From Leptobrachium leishanense (Eukaryota > Chordata > Amphibia > Anura > Megophryidae), in NCBI GenBank assembly GCA_009667805.1, contig CM019072.1:41546654-41610653 (forward strand): DNA of 64,000 nt, in the 5' to 3' direction. The translations under genes and the position numbers were made by a program. Position 1 is the stretch's first letter; each line of letters starts with the position of its first letter. The notes beneath the pieces are model-generated. The model did no database searches. It saw nothing but the letters and a program-made list of their open reading frames with translations, and was not told the origin of the DNA. Positions 51,476 through 62,460 of the stretch are shown piece by piece.

Positions 51476-52596
51476 AATGTTTATTTTTTTTAAAGTAAGT
51501 GTTCATTGGCTAAATTTTATGCATTGTAAATATTTTTCAATCCAAATTGCGTGAGCATCTCACAATTCAATACCTATGGCTGGTCATATATGCATGTGAC
51601 TATAAATTCTTAACATATGGTCAAAAGTAAATGAAAAATCCAACAGATATAGAAAGCTACCAAGGATTTCAAAGAAAACAAGAAAAAAACACATTGCCAT
51701 GGTTGCAGGGGGTAACCCAGAAATAATATAAATTCCAATTGACAACTGTGGTCACAATTATCACTAAGTCGTATTATAAAATTTTACTTTTAATATTGTG
51801 CATATAAAACCAATAAAAAAGGAGACCACCACTCTGGTGGTTAGACGAACACACAAAAACCACAAAATTAGCAGTAGGGTATTGTTTCTCAATCTTGCTT
51901 TGGATAGTCAAGTATTTCCACAATAGTCCTCTCAATATACAGTTCTCTATTTCTTTATAGGTAAGAAACCAACCTTCGTGGGTTGGTAAGTATAGGAAAG
52001 TGAGAGGAAGTATCTAGGTAGAATATTCTATGTAAAATACAGCAACATGCAGTCACAATAAGAGGAGCGCTCCCCAAATCAATATAGCAAGAGGATTGCA
52101 ATGAAAATATCCCTAAACCTGCATAGGTACTCAAACACTCAACACGTACCTCCTAGTAGCGTCATCAGGAGTTGTGGAAAGTTCAGTGTGTGCAAGAGGA
52201 ATGAACTTCCTTTAAAATACCTAGGTTTATATACCTTTCCTATTATCGTAACTGAAACACAGTTGTGTTGGTAATTCTCTGCAGAACCACCTCTTAGTTA
52301 GTCATTGGGGTATTGGTGATTGGCAGATTTATTATACCAGTGTCATGGTAGGGCTTTAATGGTTTAAATTAGCATATCTCTTCTTTCGTATGAAGGGGAG
52401 GGCCTCTATCCATTAGGTTACATCATCAAACTTAAAAGTAAGCGACTGCATCTAAGACATAAAATACAAAACACCAAAAAAGAGCAATACATATTATTGA
52501 ACAACTTCTTCCATTATTTTCTGCGGGGAAAAAAAAAGCACAGTTTTAAAAATATTCAAAAAACCTGACTTAGGTGCTCTTTCTTGGTGTTTTATA
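51476..52596 (-). repeat. Mostly unclassified; GATGACGC..ACGTGTTG repeat
   Basis: 51830-52230 on the minus strand has CTCCTGATGACGCTACTAGG then AGGTACGTGTTGAG and a TTATTGGTTTTATATG stretch, a layout like that at 16840-17890. The class is unknown. No gene. Confidence 0.35.
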
Positions 52597-52735
52597 TATA
52601 TATATATATAGTTTATTATTGCAGAAGTAACTTGCACATCACAGCAATTCAGAGAACTGCATCACAGAGCTCCTGTATATATATATATACACACACACAC
52701 ATACATACATACACACTCAGACACACACAGAGTTA
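52597..52735. repeat. (TA)n and (AC)n/(ATAC)n microsatellites
   Basis: TA runs at 52597-52610 and 52676-52690, then AC and CATA runs to 52735. Confidence 0.9.
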
Positions 52736-52763
52736 TATACATAGAACATACAGTTCATACATA

Positions 52764-54415
52764 CAGTCAGGTCCATAAATATTGGGACAGCGACACAAGT
52801 CTAACATCTTTGGCTCCATACACCACCACAATGGAGTTGGAATGAAAAAAACACAATGTGCTTTAACTGCAGACTGTCAGCTTTAATTTGAGGGTATGTA
52901 CATCCAACTCAGGTGAACGGTGTAGGACTTATAGCAGTATGCAGATGTGCCTCCCACTTGTTAAGGGACCAAAAGTAATGGGACAATTGGCTTCTCAGCT
53001 GTTACATGGCCTGGTGTGTGATATTCCCTCATTACCCCAATTACAATGTGCAGATAAAAGGCCCAGAGTTCATTTCAAGTGTGCTATTTGCATTTGGAAT
53101 CTGTTGCTGTCAACTCTCAAGATGAGATCCAAAGAACTGTCACTATCAGTGAAGCAAGCCATCATTAGGCTGAAGAAACAAAACAAACCCATCAGAGAGA
53201 TAGCAAGAACATTAGGCGTGGCCAAAACAACTGTTTGGAACATTCTCAAAAAGAAGGAACGCACGCACCGTGAGCTCAGCAACACCAAAAGACCCGGGAG
53301 ACCACGGAAAACAACTGTGGTGGATGACCGACGAATTCTTTCCCTGGTGAAGAAAACACACTTCACAACAGTTGGCCAGATCAAGAACACTCTCCAGGAG
53401 GTAGGTGTATGTGTGTCAAAGTCAACAATCAAGAGAAGACTTCACCAGAATGAATACAGAGGGTTCACCACAAGATGTAAACCATTGGTGAGCCTCAAAA
53501 ACAGGAAGGCCAGATTCGAGTTTGCCAAACAACACCTAACAAAGCCTTCACAGTTCAGGAACAAGATCCTATGGACAGATGAGACCAAGATCAACTTGTA
53601 CCAGAGTGATGGGAAGAGAAGAGTATGGAGAAGGAAAGGAACTGCTCATGATCCTAAGCATACCACCTCATCAGTGAAGCATGGTGGTGGTAGTGTCATG
53701 GCGTGGGCATGTATGGCTGCCAATGGAATTGGTTCTCTTGTATTTATTGATGATGTGACTGCTGACAAAAGCAGCAGGATGAATTCTGAAGTGTTTCGGG
53801 CAATATTATCTGCTAACATTCAGCCAAATGCTGCAGAACTCATTGGACGGCTCTTCACAGTACAGATGGACAATGACCCAAAGCATACTGCAAAAGCAAC
53901 CAAAGAGTATTTGAAGGGACAGAAGTGGAATGTTATGCAATGGCCAAGTCAATCACCTGACCTGAATCCCAATGAGCATGCATTTCACTTGCTGAAGACA
54001 AAACTGAAGGGAAAATGCCCCAAGAACAAGCAGGAACTGAAGACAGTTGCAGTAGAGGCCTGGCAGAGCATCACCAGGGATGAAACCCAGCGTCTGGTGA
54101 GGTCTATGCGTTCCAGACTTCAGGCTGTGATTGACTGCAAAGGATTTGCAGCCAAGTATTAAGAAGGGAAAGTTTGATTTATGATTATTATTCTGTCCCA
54201 TTACCTTTGGTCCCTTAACAAGTGGGAGGCACATCTGCAAACTGCTGTAAGTCCTACACCGTTCACCTGAGTTGGATGTACATACCCTCAAATTAAAGCT
54301 GACAGTCTGCAGTTAAAGCACATTGTGTTTGTTTCATTCCAACTCCATTGTGGTGGTGTATAGAGCCAAAGATGTTAGAATTGTGTCGACGTCCCAATAT
54401 TTCTGGACCTGACTG
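52764..54415 (+). mobile_element. Tc1-like transposon with intact transposase frame
   Basis: 1,652-bp element with terminal inverted repeats of about 220 bp (52764-52985 and 54193-54415), beginning CAGTCAGGTCCATAAATATT and, reversed, CAGTCAGGTCCAGAAATATT, flanked by TA on both sides (52762-52763, 54416-54417). The two arms match closely with about 5% differences by eye, so the insertion is relatively young. Structurally complete. Confidence 0.95.
53122..54162 (+). CDS. Tc1-family transposase, 346 aa, uninterrupted
   Basis: DD34E transposase that cuts and pastes its element at TA sites; nuclear when expressed. I chose the ATG at 53122 (MRSKELSLSVKQ), the usual Tc1 start; an in-frame upstream extension to 52888 would translate inverted-repeat sequence. 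N-terminal paired-like helix-turn-helix (about 8-47, IREIARTLGVAKTTVWNIL), GRPR hook at 59-62, second helix-turn-helix (about 73-110). Catalytic residues D153 (WTDETKINLY), D250 (QMDNDPKHT) and E285 (LNPNEHAF), 34 residues between the last two. Glycine-rich GGGSVMAWACM at 188-198. Length is normal for the family (about 340). NPNEH has Asn where NPIEH is common. No stop or frameshift; activity unproven. Confidence 0.93.
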   Translation: MRSKELSLSVKQAIIRLKKQNKPIREIARTLGVAKTTVWNILKKKERTHRELSNTKRPGRPRKTTVVDDRRILSLVKKTHFTTVGQIKNTLQEVGVCVSKSTIKRRLHQNEYRGFTTRCKPLVSLKNRKARFEFAKQHLTKPSQFRNKILWTDETKINLYQSDGKRRVWRRKGTAHDPKHTTSSVKHGGGSVMAWACMAANGIGSLVFIDDVTADKSSRMNSEVFRAILSANIQPNAAELIGRLFTVQMDNDPKHTAKATKEYLKGQKWNVMQWPSQSPDLNPNEHAFHLLKTKLKGKCPKNKQELKTVAVEAWQSITRDETQRLVRSMRSRLQAVIDCKGFAAKY

Positions 54416-54417
54416 TA

Positions 54418-55320
54418 TATATGAAAAGTCATTGCAAAAAAACTTTACAAGTCCTAGCACATTAACAGGACGCTACAACTTACATAAGCTGCAACTAGAT
54501 TACTTGCGCATAACAAAAAAAACCCTTTTAAAACACATGCTGCTGCTCTTTTCTTTGAAATAATTGTTGTAAAACTGAAAAGTAAAGTTAGTTTTTTCTC
54601 TCCAGTTTCCATTTTGTGCATTTTTCCCATTGTGCAACAATTACCAAAATCTGTGCAAAGGTTTTACTTTACTGCTGTGGTTTTGCTTCTATGGTATTTA
54701 AAAGTAAGCGAAGTGGAGGAGAGAATGATCAGATAAGGTGTCAGGAGTCTATTGTTCTGCAGGCTACCCGTGATAAGAGATGGCAGCTGCATGAGATATG
54801 ACAGGGAGCTTAATAGACTTCTAATCAATTCCCTGGTGATGTCCTTTGAATACATCCCACACAATACAATGATGTGAGCATAGGTGTGCGCGCAGGGTGT
54901 TGGATGACTGGTTCATATTTGACCCCCAACATGAATATTTTGGATGTTCCTTATCTGATTCATAGTGAGTGAATGAATGACCTAAATGCTCCATTCTATG
55001 CTCAATGCCACACAGTGAGGAGCAAGTGATGAAAAGATACTGCGGGGGCTGTTTACAACACAAAATATCACACAATAGATGCACCCGTGACACATATATT
55101 GTAAAATATTTTCTTAACTAACACATACAAGAGAAAAACAAAGCACATGTAAGATATCAGCAACATAAAATAAACACAATAAGGACATTTCATTTTTTGG
55201 TGTTAGTGGCCCTTCAAGATGCTGCTTTGCTCAAGGAGCTCAGTTGCCACAATACATTAACTATAGTGGAAGCACCCCACATGCTTGAGCAATTCCATAC
55301 TATATGGCCTTAGGTATAGG
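54418..55320. other. No recognised gene or repeat
   Basis: Flank of the Tc1 insertion, no long frames. Confidence 0.3.
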
Positions 55321-55325
55321 ATAGG

Positions 55326-55925
55326 GTAGTGGTCAGCAACCTTGGCCCTCCAGGTGTTTTGAAACTACATTTCCCATGATACCCAAGTACTCCTTAGGCT
55401 AGAGTCAGATGAACGCAGTCTGAGTGCACTCTGCGTGCGTGCATAAAGACAGACGTACTGACGGAAGATACTGTAGACACCACACGGTCCGTGTTTTTTT
55501 GACGGACATAGAAAAAAAAGTGAATTATGGGACATAAAATGAATATGAAAAATGATCAAGGATATGAAAAGCCATTTTGTGCGTCAAGGTGCTGGACGTC
55601 GCAAATGCGTGGCGTCTGACATCTCATCACTCACACAGAACGCTACGCAGACGTGGCGCAGTCTGCGCATCCATGCTAGCGGTTTTACGTTCTTGCCTAA
55701 CTTGCGTCCGTTTGCCACGTGCGTTGCGCATGCGCAGTTCGGTGCGCACGTACTTCGTGTGTGGGTCTCTCTTGATTATGATTCTTTCTATGCTACGACG
55801 GACGTTAAACTGTGCGGCGACACAGACGTGATGACTGCGTTCGTCTGACATAACCTAAGACTTGCTAAATCACACGAGAAATGTAGTTCCAAAACATCTG
55901 GAGAGCTAAGGTTAATGACCCCTGA
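55326..55925. mobile_element. hAT MITE split by a TTAA-type MITE
   Basis: Left piece 55326-55396 (TAGTGGTCAGCAACCTTGGC, CTACATTTCCCATGAT) and right piece 55856-55925 (GAAATGTAGTTCC, GTTAATGACCCCTG) form the foldback hAT MITE also seen at 44706-44841. Between them is family C copy 5. Confidence 0.75.
55397..55855. mobile_element. TTAA-type MITE, family C copy 5
   Basis: 459 bp; ends GGCTAGAGTCAGATGAACGC and, reversed, GGTTATGTCAGACGAACGCA. Flanks CTTA and TAAG. Interior diverged from copies 1-4 but keeps TGCGTTGCGC, CACGTACTTCGT-like blocks. Confidence 0.75.
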
Positions 55926-56643
55926 CAGGATAAGTATGGGGTAGGGTTTGCTTGGATGTGTAAATGTTTTTCACAAACACTCATATTCTCTTACAATTTG
56001 CGAAGTTGAGGATTTTATTCTCACTTTCTTGTCCTCTTCCTTAACTTATATAGCTATACTTATCTTATTTGTCACATTGTATTCCGTACATGTGTGAACT
56101 CTTAATAAAAAATGTTATAAGGAAAAAAAAAATGATATAGCTATACATACGCCAGCACATTTTTTTTTCAACACTTAAATTCAAATAATCGTGAAATATG
56201 GGACCTTGTTAAGGAATGTCATCTAGACTTGTGTGCACATTGACATCAGAGCAAAATATGTGTAAAAGGAGCATTCTGTGTGAAGAATTAAATTATTGAA
56301 AGCTGGGAAATTGAGTCAAAACGTGTGTTAAAGGAAAATTATAGGTGCGAAATCAAGTTATCAAAACTTGGAAAATTGAGTTAAGGGGCCCCAGGCTGAG
56401 ATTTAATCAGTCGTTCCTTATGCTCTGTGTGACATCATTGAATATATTACTGTTCAATTTATGTAAAAAAAAATCTCCAGCAAAGCTGTGTGGAATGCAG
56501 TGCTACACATAAAGAACACGCAAGCCTCGAGGAGAAGAACTTCAAAAATACAGGAGAGGGGAGATAGAATCAAGTCATTCTATGCCTACAAATGTATTAT
56601 TATTCCAGATTAAATCACCCAGGGTATGCCAACAAACCTCTAG
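55926..56643. other. No recognised gene or repeat
   Basis: Nothing diagnostic. Confidence 0.3.
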
Positions 56644-57300
56644 CAGGGTAATTCAAAGAGATTCGAAAAGTCACCGCACGTTCAGTGACTTTTCGTTCTC
56701 TTCCATTCGGTTCGTTTTGCCGATCCCATTTCGGCGACCCTGCGGTGTATTCAGCAAGCACCACAGGGTCCCCGAATTGCAGGGAAAGGTCGGCGAAAAC
56801 CAAACGAAAACTAGCCGCAATGCACGCCGAAAACCCACAAAAACATCTGGATTAACCTGCCGAAAACCACGGAAAAACCCGAGCAGGAGCCGATCACACA
56901 CAGCGAAGCCTCCGGAAAAAGCCGACACGGCAGACGAGGGAGGTGAATAAATTAGCAAAACAGTTTGCTTGAATGATTGAAAAGTGAAACACTGTTTGCA
57001 AAGAAACTACTGAGCGAAAATGTCTGAAATTTACATATGAGGTCCAGGGAATGATAATAAAAAGGACTGTTACAGAAAAAATAAGTAAAGTTAAAAAAAA
57101 ATTGGACTATTTAAAAAAAAAAAAAGAAAAATGCTTAAAATATCCTAAAAAAATCTATAAATAAAGAGACTCTTTACTGCAGAATTTTACAATGAACGGT
57201 TTATTAGATATTGAGTTAAAACGGGAATATTTTTAACATTGAAGCCTATGGGATTCTCCTGAATAAACCTGTCGAATTAAACCACCGAATGGCAGAGAAA
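56644..57300 (+). mobile_element. Family B element, 3'-truncated
   Basis: Begins CAGGGTAATTCAAAGAGATT and follows the copy at 42034-42814 closely until CCGAATGGCAG near 57293, then is cut. About 15 bp further is a hAT insertion and behind it the start of another family B element. Confidence 0.85.
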
Positions 57301-57511
57301 GCAAAAACAGGGTTCAGAGCTGTAGCTAGCTCCTTTTGCACCCGAGGCAAGAACAGAAAATTGTGCCACCCCCACACACACACAATATTTTTTACAGAGG
57401 TTAATATATATATATATATAGAAAAAGGACCCTCTATGCATGCGCCCCATAAACATGACATCTGTGACATCTGGTTGGCTGCGAATGCTAACCCCAGATT
57501 GTATACTAACT

Positions 57512-57646
57512 TGCCACTTTGTTATGAATTTTACAGATCTTCAGTTCCAGTTCACACTCGCCTTCAGCAGGGCTGCAAAGCCATTGCACGCTGTCAGAAG
57601 AACGAACTGGAACTGAAGATCTGTAAAATTCATAACAAAGTGCCAA
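57512..57646. repeat. Foldback inside the hAT element
   Basis: Arms of about 41 bp (57512-57553 and 57604-57646), essentially perfect, including GAATTTTACAGATCTTCAGT and its complement, with a 50-bp loop. Confidence 0.9.
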
Positions 57647-57714
57647 ATAATTATCCAAACTGCCGATCACTTTTCAGGTTTATAAAGATACTATACATTA
57701 CTGATACACTTGTA

Positions 57715-57945
57715 CAACTGCACATTACAGAGCTCCACAGCATTAAAGCTCACAGTAATGTGCAGTGTGTATCAGCGTATCACAGAATCCACAGCAATAA
57801 AGCTCACAGTAATGTGCGCTGTGTATGAGCGTATCACAGAGCTCCACAGCAATAAAGCTCACAGTAATGTGCGCTGTGTATGAGTGTATCACAGAGCTCC
57901 ACAGCAATAAAATTCACAGTAATGTGCAGTGTGTGTATAAGTGTA
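57715..57945. repeat. 55-bp satellite units, inverted relative to 10668-10940
   Basis: Four to five units of ATCACAGAGCTCCACAGCAA, TAAAGCTCACAGTAATGTGC, GCTGTGTATGAGCG. Confidence 0.9.
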
Positions 57946-58414
57946 TGGTTTAGTGTGTACAGTATATATATATTTATGCTGTGTACGTAATAATGTGTGT
58001 GTATGTGTATATGCACTCACAATAAAAAAACAGACATCTAAATATAGCGACCGGAGATCCCTGGCTAATGACCCCTCCCCCCTCCATTCACGGTGTCCCT
58101 GCAAGGAACTGCAGTATGTGAGGGGGGTGAGGGATCTAAAAAAAAAAAACACAGATAATACAGGGCCCCTGCTGTGAAGGAGAATATCTTCTCCAGTTTT
58201 AACCCTTGCAAGGGCAGGGATCTAAGGAACATTCTGGATTTGGCCACCCCTGCTGCACTGAGAAATGACCCAGAGTGATTTATGTAAGTGTGGAACTAAT
58301 ATATATATAGGTCATTTCCCAGTGTTCCCGCAGGACTCGAGCCATGGCTGCGCCCCTTCACAGCTGTGCCCCGAGGCAGGCGCCTCACTCGCCTCGCCCT
58401 TCCTACGGCCCTGA

Positions 58415-59322
58415 CAGGGTTATCCAAAGAGATTCGAAAAGTCACCGCACGTTCAGTGACTTTTCGTTCTCTTCAATTCGGTTCCTTTTGCCGATCCCAT
58501 TTCGGTGACCCTGCGGTGTATTCAGTAAGCACCACAGGGCCCCCGAATTGCAGGGAAAAGCTGCCGCAAACCTGACGAAAACTAACTGCAAAACCCACCG
58601 AATGCACGCAGAAAACAAGCAAAAACATCTGGATTAACCTTTGAAAAACCAGAGCAGGAGCCAATCACATGCAGCGAAGCAGCCGAACAGGAGCCGAATC
58701 ACACAGAGCCGAAGCAGCTGAGACGCAGAGGAGGCAGTGAATAAATTAGCAAAACCGTTTGTATGAATCTGTGAAAATGACACGCTGTTTGCAAAGAAAC
58801 TACTAAATGTCTGAAATTTACACAGGAGGTCCAGGGAATGATAATCAAAAGGGCTGTTACAGAAAAAAGAAGTAAACTTAAAAAAAAATCGGACTTTAAA
58901 AAAAAAAAAAAAAAAATGCTTAAAGTATCCTAAAAAATCTATGAATAAAGAGACTCTTTACTGCAGAATTTTATAATGAACGGTTTATTAGATATTGGAT
59001 TAAAACGGGAAATTTTTAACATTGAAGTCTATGGGATTCTCCTGAATAAACTTGCCGGATTAAACCACCGAATGGCAGGGCATTTCGGGAACCTTTCACT
59101 GCTGGTTTGTGTTCTCTGAATAGCCGAAGCAGTGCTTTTTCATGGGGATTTCACTGCCCTCGAACAGACATCGAACAGGCACCGTATGTGCAGGCAATTC
59201 GCCAGGATTTGGCAAATTGCCTGCTCTCTGGATAGCCGAATGGCCAAGAAAGGCAACCGAATGCTGATTTTCAGCGTTCGGTTACCTTTCTCAAGCAATT
59301 CGGATCTCTTTGGATAACCCTG
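58415..59322 (+). mobile_element. Family B element, full copy 2
   Basis: 908 bp; ends CAGGGTTATCCAAAGAGATT and, reversed, CAGGGTTATCCAAAGAGATC. Very similar to 42034-42814 with extra interior sequence. No clean TSD; its left flank is truncated family B sequence. Confidence 0.88.
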
Positions 59323-59459
59323 ATAGTGTTTTAAATAAATCAAACATTTTTATATTTCTCTTGATAAAGCAAGCAGCATTTATACAAGTATATGACACAA
59401 CACTTATTTTATTTGAAACATAACTGGCATAGCCCCCCCCCCCCCAATGTAATCTAAAT
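59323..59459. other. No recognised feature
   Basis: Short AT-rich gap ending in a C run at 59432-59445. Confidence 0.3.
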
Positions 59460-59909
59460 CAATGGTTCCCAACCCTGTTCATCAAGTACCCGTAACAGGC
59501 CAGATTTTAAGGATTCCCTTGGGGAAATGCAGACTGAATCCTGCAATTGAAATCAAATCAAATCAAAATAAGCTTTATTGGCAGGAACAAATACATTTTA
59601 GCATTGCCAAAGCATATGGGGAGGAGGGGGGTAGTGGGACATATATATGGGGGGGGAATGGGCAAGTCCATGGACATTATCAGGGGTAAGGGGTAATGTA
59701 AAGTGGGATGGGGCGAGTCCGTTTTGGGGATATATAAGTCCGGGATCTCTCATGTTCCTCTCAGTCTGTGACATTCTGTGACGTATTGGGCAGATATTTT
59801 CACCGCCGGCTCCACTGAGCAACAAATCATATCACCTGTGCTGTTCTTCAGATACCTGGCAAAACCTGTCCTGTTGAAGGTACCTGAACACCAGGGTCGG
59901 GAACCACTG
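59460..59909. mobile_element. hAT MITE (CAnTGGTTCCCAACC), split
   Basis: Ends CAATGGTTCCCAACC and, reversed, CAGTGGTTCCCGACC; flanks ATCTAAAT and AGCTAAAA (6 of 8). It is interrupted at about 59545-59810 by a LINE-tail-like sequence. The uninterrupted copy is 60191-60365. Confidence 0.8.
59545..59810 (-). mobile_element. LINE 3' tail-like insertion
   Basis: Starts with (AATCA)n repeats (AATCAAATCAAATCAAAATA) followed by AGCTTTATTGGCAGGAAC and GCATTGCCAAAGCATAT, i.e. on the minus strand an AATAAAGC signal with a TGATT-unit tail. This is the layout of a LINE or related 3' UTR. Clade uncertain. Confidence 0.5.
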
Positions 59910-60190
59910 AGCTAAAATCATACAAAATAAATCTAAAAATCTGTTGAGAAATTGCCAAGGCTGTTGAAAGATGGTACTTTTTGGATGGTACTTATAATAT
60001 AAACACATAGTACAGTCATACAGGCTTCTGTATATTTTTCCCAAATATTTTTATACTAAACTGGGTACTATATGCAGACAAGGAACTGGAAAGTTTAGAT
60101 CAAGACATTCAATCTTGGCACCAGTTCTGGCTGAGCAGGTAATAGGGAGCCATTAAGATGGAGTCAGAAGATGAGCATTAAAGCTTAGAA

Positions 60191-60365
60191 CAGTGTTTCC
60201 CAAACCTGTCCTTGATACCCTCAACCGGGCCAGATGTTGCAGATCACCTTGGGGAAATGCAGACTGAATCCTGCAATCACTGAGCAGCAAATCATATCAC
60301 CTGTGCTGTTCTTCAGATATCTTGCAAACCTGGCGTGTCAGTGGGTCATGAGTTGGGAACCACTG
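60191..60365. mobile_element. hAT MITE (CAGTGTTTCCCAAACC), intact
   Basis: 175 bp; ends CAGTGTTTCCCAAACC and, reversed, CAGTGGTTCCCAACTC. Same family as 59460-59909, sharing TTGGGGAAATGCAGACTGAA and AAATCATATCACCTGTGCTG. No exact TSD. Confidence 0.8.
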
Positions 60366-61583
60366 CCGTAGACGCTCACATAAGTCACTTGCTATTTTTA
60401 GTGACTAGGCACGGAACTGTAGGGAACCACTAGTGAATTGAATTCTCTCCCGGAGTCCATTGGAGGGACATTGGAGAACTATTTGCTCTCCCTGCCATTC
60501 ATTCTGTGGAAAGAGGAAGTGGACGATATTGCCTACCACTTCACCCCAAATGAGGGATACATTTTGACTTTTTCAGGATCTTTTTACCATGTACAGTAAG
60601 CAGCCAAGGACGCTGAGCTGCTCGACTCAGTAGAACATGAGCCACTAACATTAACAAATGAGGCCTGTCTGTTTAATGGCTAGCTAATTAATCTTAATGA
60701 CTCCACTGGGATATGGACCTCTGGAAAAAAAAATCCCTAGAGCCTATATTTTGGTCACATTTATACTTATACTGTATAAATTGGCCAATTACCGACAATT
60801 CCAGATTCAGCAACAAAAGGATAAAGTGTTCGTTAACATGCATAATTGGATTACCACTGACTAGAAGTTACTATGCATTCTACAATCATATAAAGTATAG
60901 CCAAAAAGGAGACCTGACACCGAGAAGAAAGGAGGTGATTAATAGGAAGAATTGTGATCCTACCGTGTACAAGATTCATGAAGGTTGGTGAGCTATGTCG
61001 ATGGAGTAAGGACCAAGCCACTGTACACTCTCAAACAAAGGAAGGAATTTCCCAGGTGTTTAGAAAAATAAAATAAATATACTCTTCAGAAGACATTTTT
61101 ATATCTCCATGAGGTCCCATAAATTAAAAAGAAATTGTCTGACTAAGCAGTGTACATCAACGTTGAATTCGACTTTGTAGACTCTATATTTGTTTAGAAG
61201 AACTGTGATTACAGTTGCATTTTGTATCCAGTTAAATAAACTGCCCAAGGCAGAATTTTTTGGTTTAAAGAGCTTCTGGCATCATGCAAGTGGATCTGCG
61301 CTTAACAAAAGATTCCTTTCAACACATTCAGCTCACTCCTGGGACAGTCTATAGTAAAGACACTTGATTTAAACAAAGCGGAACTGTGATTGTGCTCCCA
61401 ATTGTCACGATGAAGACAAAACCCACCACCGATGTATTGTGTCAACTAGGGTATCGGGAGCTAAGAAGAAGGATTGTTTCTTGTCATTTTTGCAGTTAAT
61501 ATGTAGTGTACTTTTTATATTGTTCTGTAACCCACATATTGATCCCAACAATTTTATTTCTTTACCTAAGACACCGCTATAGG
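60366..61583. other. No recognised gene or repeat
   Basis: Single-copy-looking sequence; no diagnostic signal. Confidence 0.3.
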
Positions 61584-61775
61584 CAGTGACGTCACTGGGG
61601 TTGGTCACCCAGTATGGTAACTTATGGTGTCACCTCCCCCGAGTTTTACGTTTTTTTTTAACTACTTTTACTCATAAGTCAGTACTCCCATATAACACTG
61701 AATGCTCATAATACACGGCGCACATTACTGTGAGGTTTATTGCTGTGGAGCTCTGTGATATGCTCATACACAAAT

Positions 61776-62350
61776 TTTGGCAAACTGACAGCAAGTACGG
61801 TGCCTGTTCGAAGGCAGTGAATGTCCCCATAGAGAAGTAATGGTTAATCTGTTCAGAGACACCGAACAGCAAAGAAATGCCCTGATGTCCGGTGTTTTCA
61901 TTTGGCAGGTTTATTCAGGCGAACGAACACCATAGGTTTCAATGTTAAAAATATTCCTGTTTTTATCCAATATCTAACAAACCGTTTATTCCTTTAATCC
62001 ATAGTAAAAAATCTCTTTATTTATTGATTTTATTTTTTTAGTATCTTTCAGGCATTTTTTTTTTTAAAAAATCGATTTTTTTCCCTAATAGCGGTTTTTC
62101 TTTTTTTTATGTAACAGACCTTTTTATTATCATTCATAGGAACATATATATGTTAATTCCAGCCATTTTCGTTCAGTAGTTCTTTTTAAAACAGCAGGCG
62201 ACGGGTTTGCGGTAGCATTCGGTGGCTGATTCCCTGCACTTCTGGGACCCTGTGGTGAATTCACCAGGGAAATTTGATTACCCAAAGTGCGGGGAACAAC
62301 AGAACACTGAAACGTCATTTCGGTGCTCTGTGAATATCCTCTTTGGGGTG
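61776..62350 (-). repeat. Family B fragment, inverted
   Basis: Minus-strand homology: GTACGGTGCCTGTTCGAAGG, ATTGAAACCTA-type, AAACCGTTTATT and GTGGTGAATTCACC, ending GAATATCCTCTTTGG. The right end of the element is lost. Confidence 0.75.
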
Positions 62351-62394
62351 TTTTTTTTGCCACCCCTGGAAAGTGCCAGCCTAGGCCTTGCCTA

Positions 62395-62460
62395 CCCAGG
62401 ACATACTTGAAAATTAGAGAATTCTCAATGCATCCTTCCTGGTTAATATTTTTCTGTAAA
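62395..62460 (+). mobile_element. LINE 3' UTR fragment (CR1/Rex1-like)
   Basis: CCCAGGACATACTTGAAAAT, then CTCAATGCATCCTTCCTGG, as in 6845-6895. Confidence 0.75.

Larger units (their letters stand above)
57315..58413. mobile_element. hAT element inserted at a family B terminus
   Basis: 1,099 bp. Left end CAGAGCTGTAGCTAGCTCC; right end reversed CAGGGCCGTAGGAAGGGC. Perfect 8-bp TSD ACAGGGTT (57307-57314 and 58414-58421), which is the outer end of the family B element at 58415. CACCCGAGGC-like motifs lie inside both ends. It contains 55-bp satellite units in inverted orientation (57715-57945), a foldback (57512-57646) and TA runs (57406-57420). Confidence 0.92.

Noticed and set aside
52888..53121. 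Upstream in-frame extension of the Tc1 transposase
   Set aside because: It translates the terminal inverted repeat; the same peptide appears from the other inverted repeat on the minus strand. The family start is at 53122.
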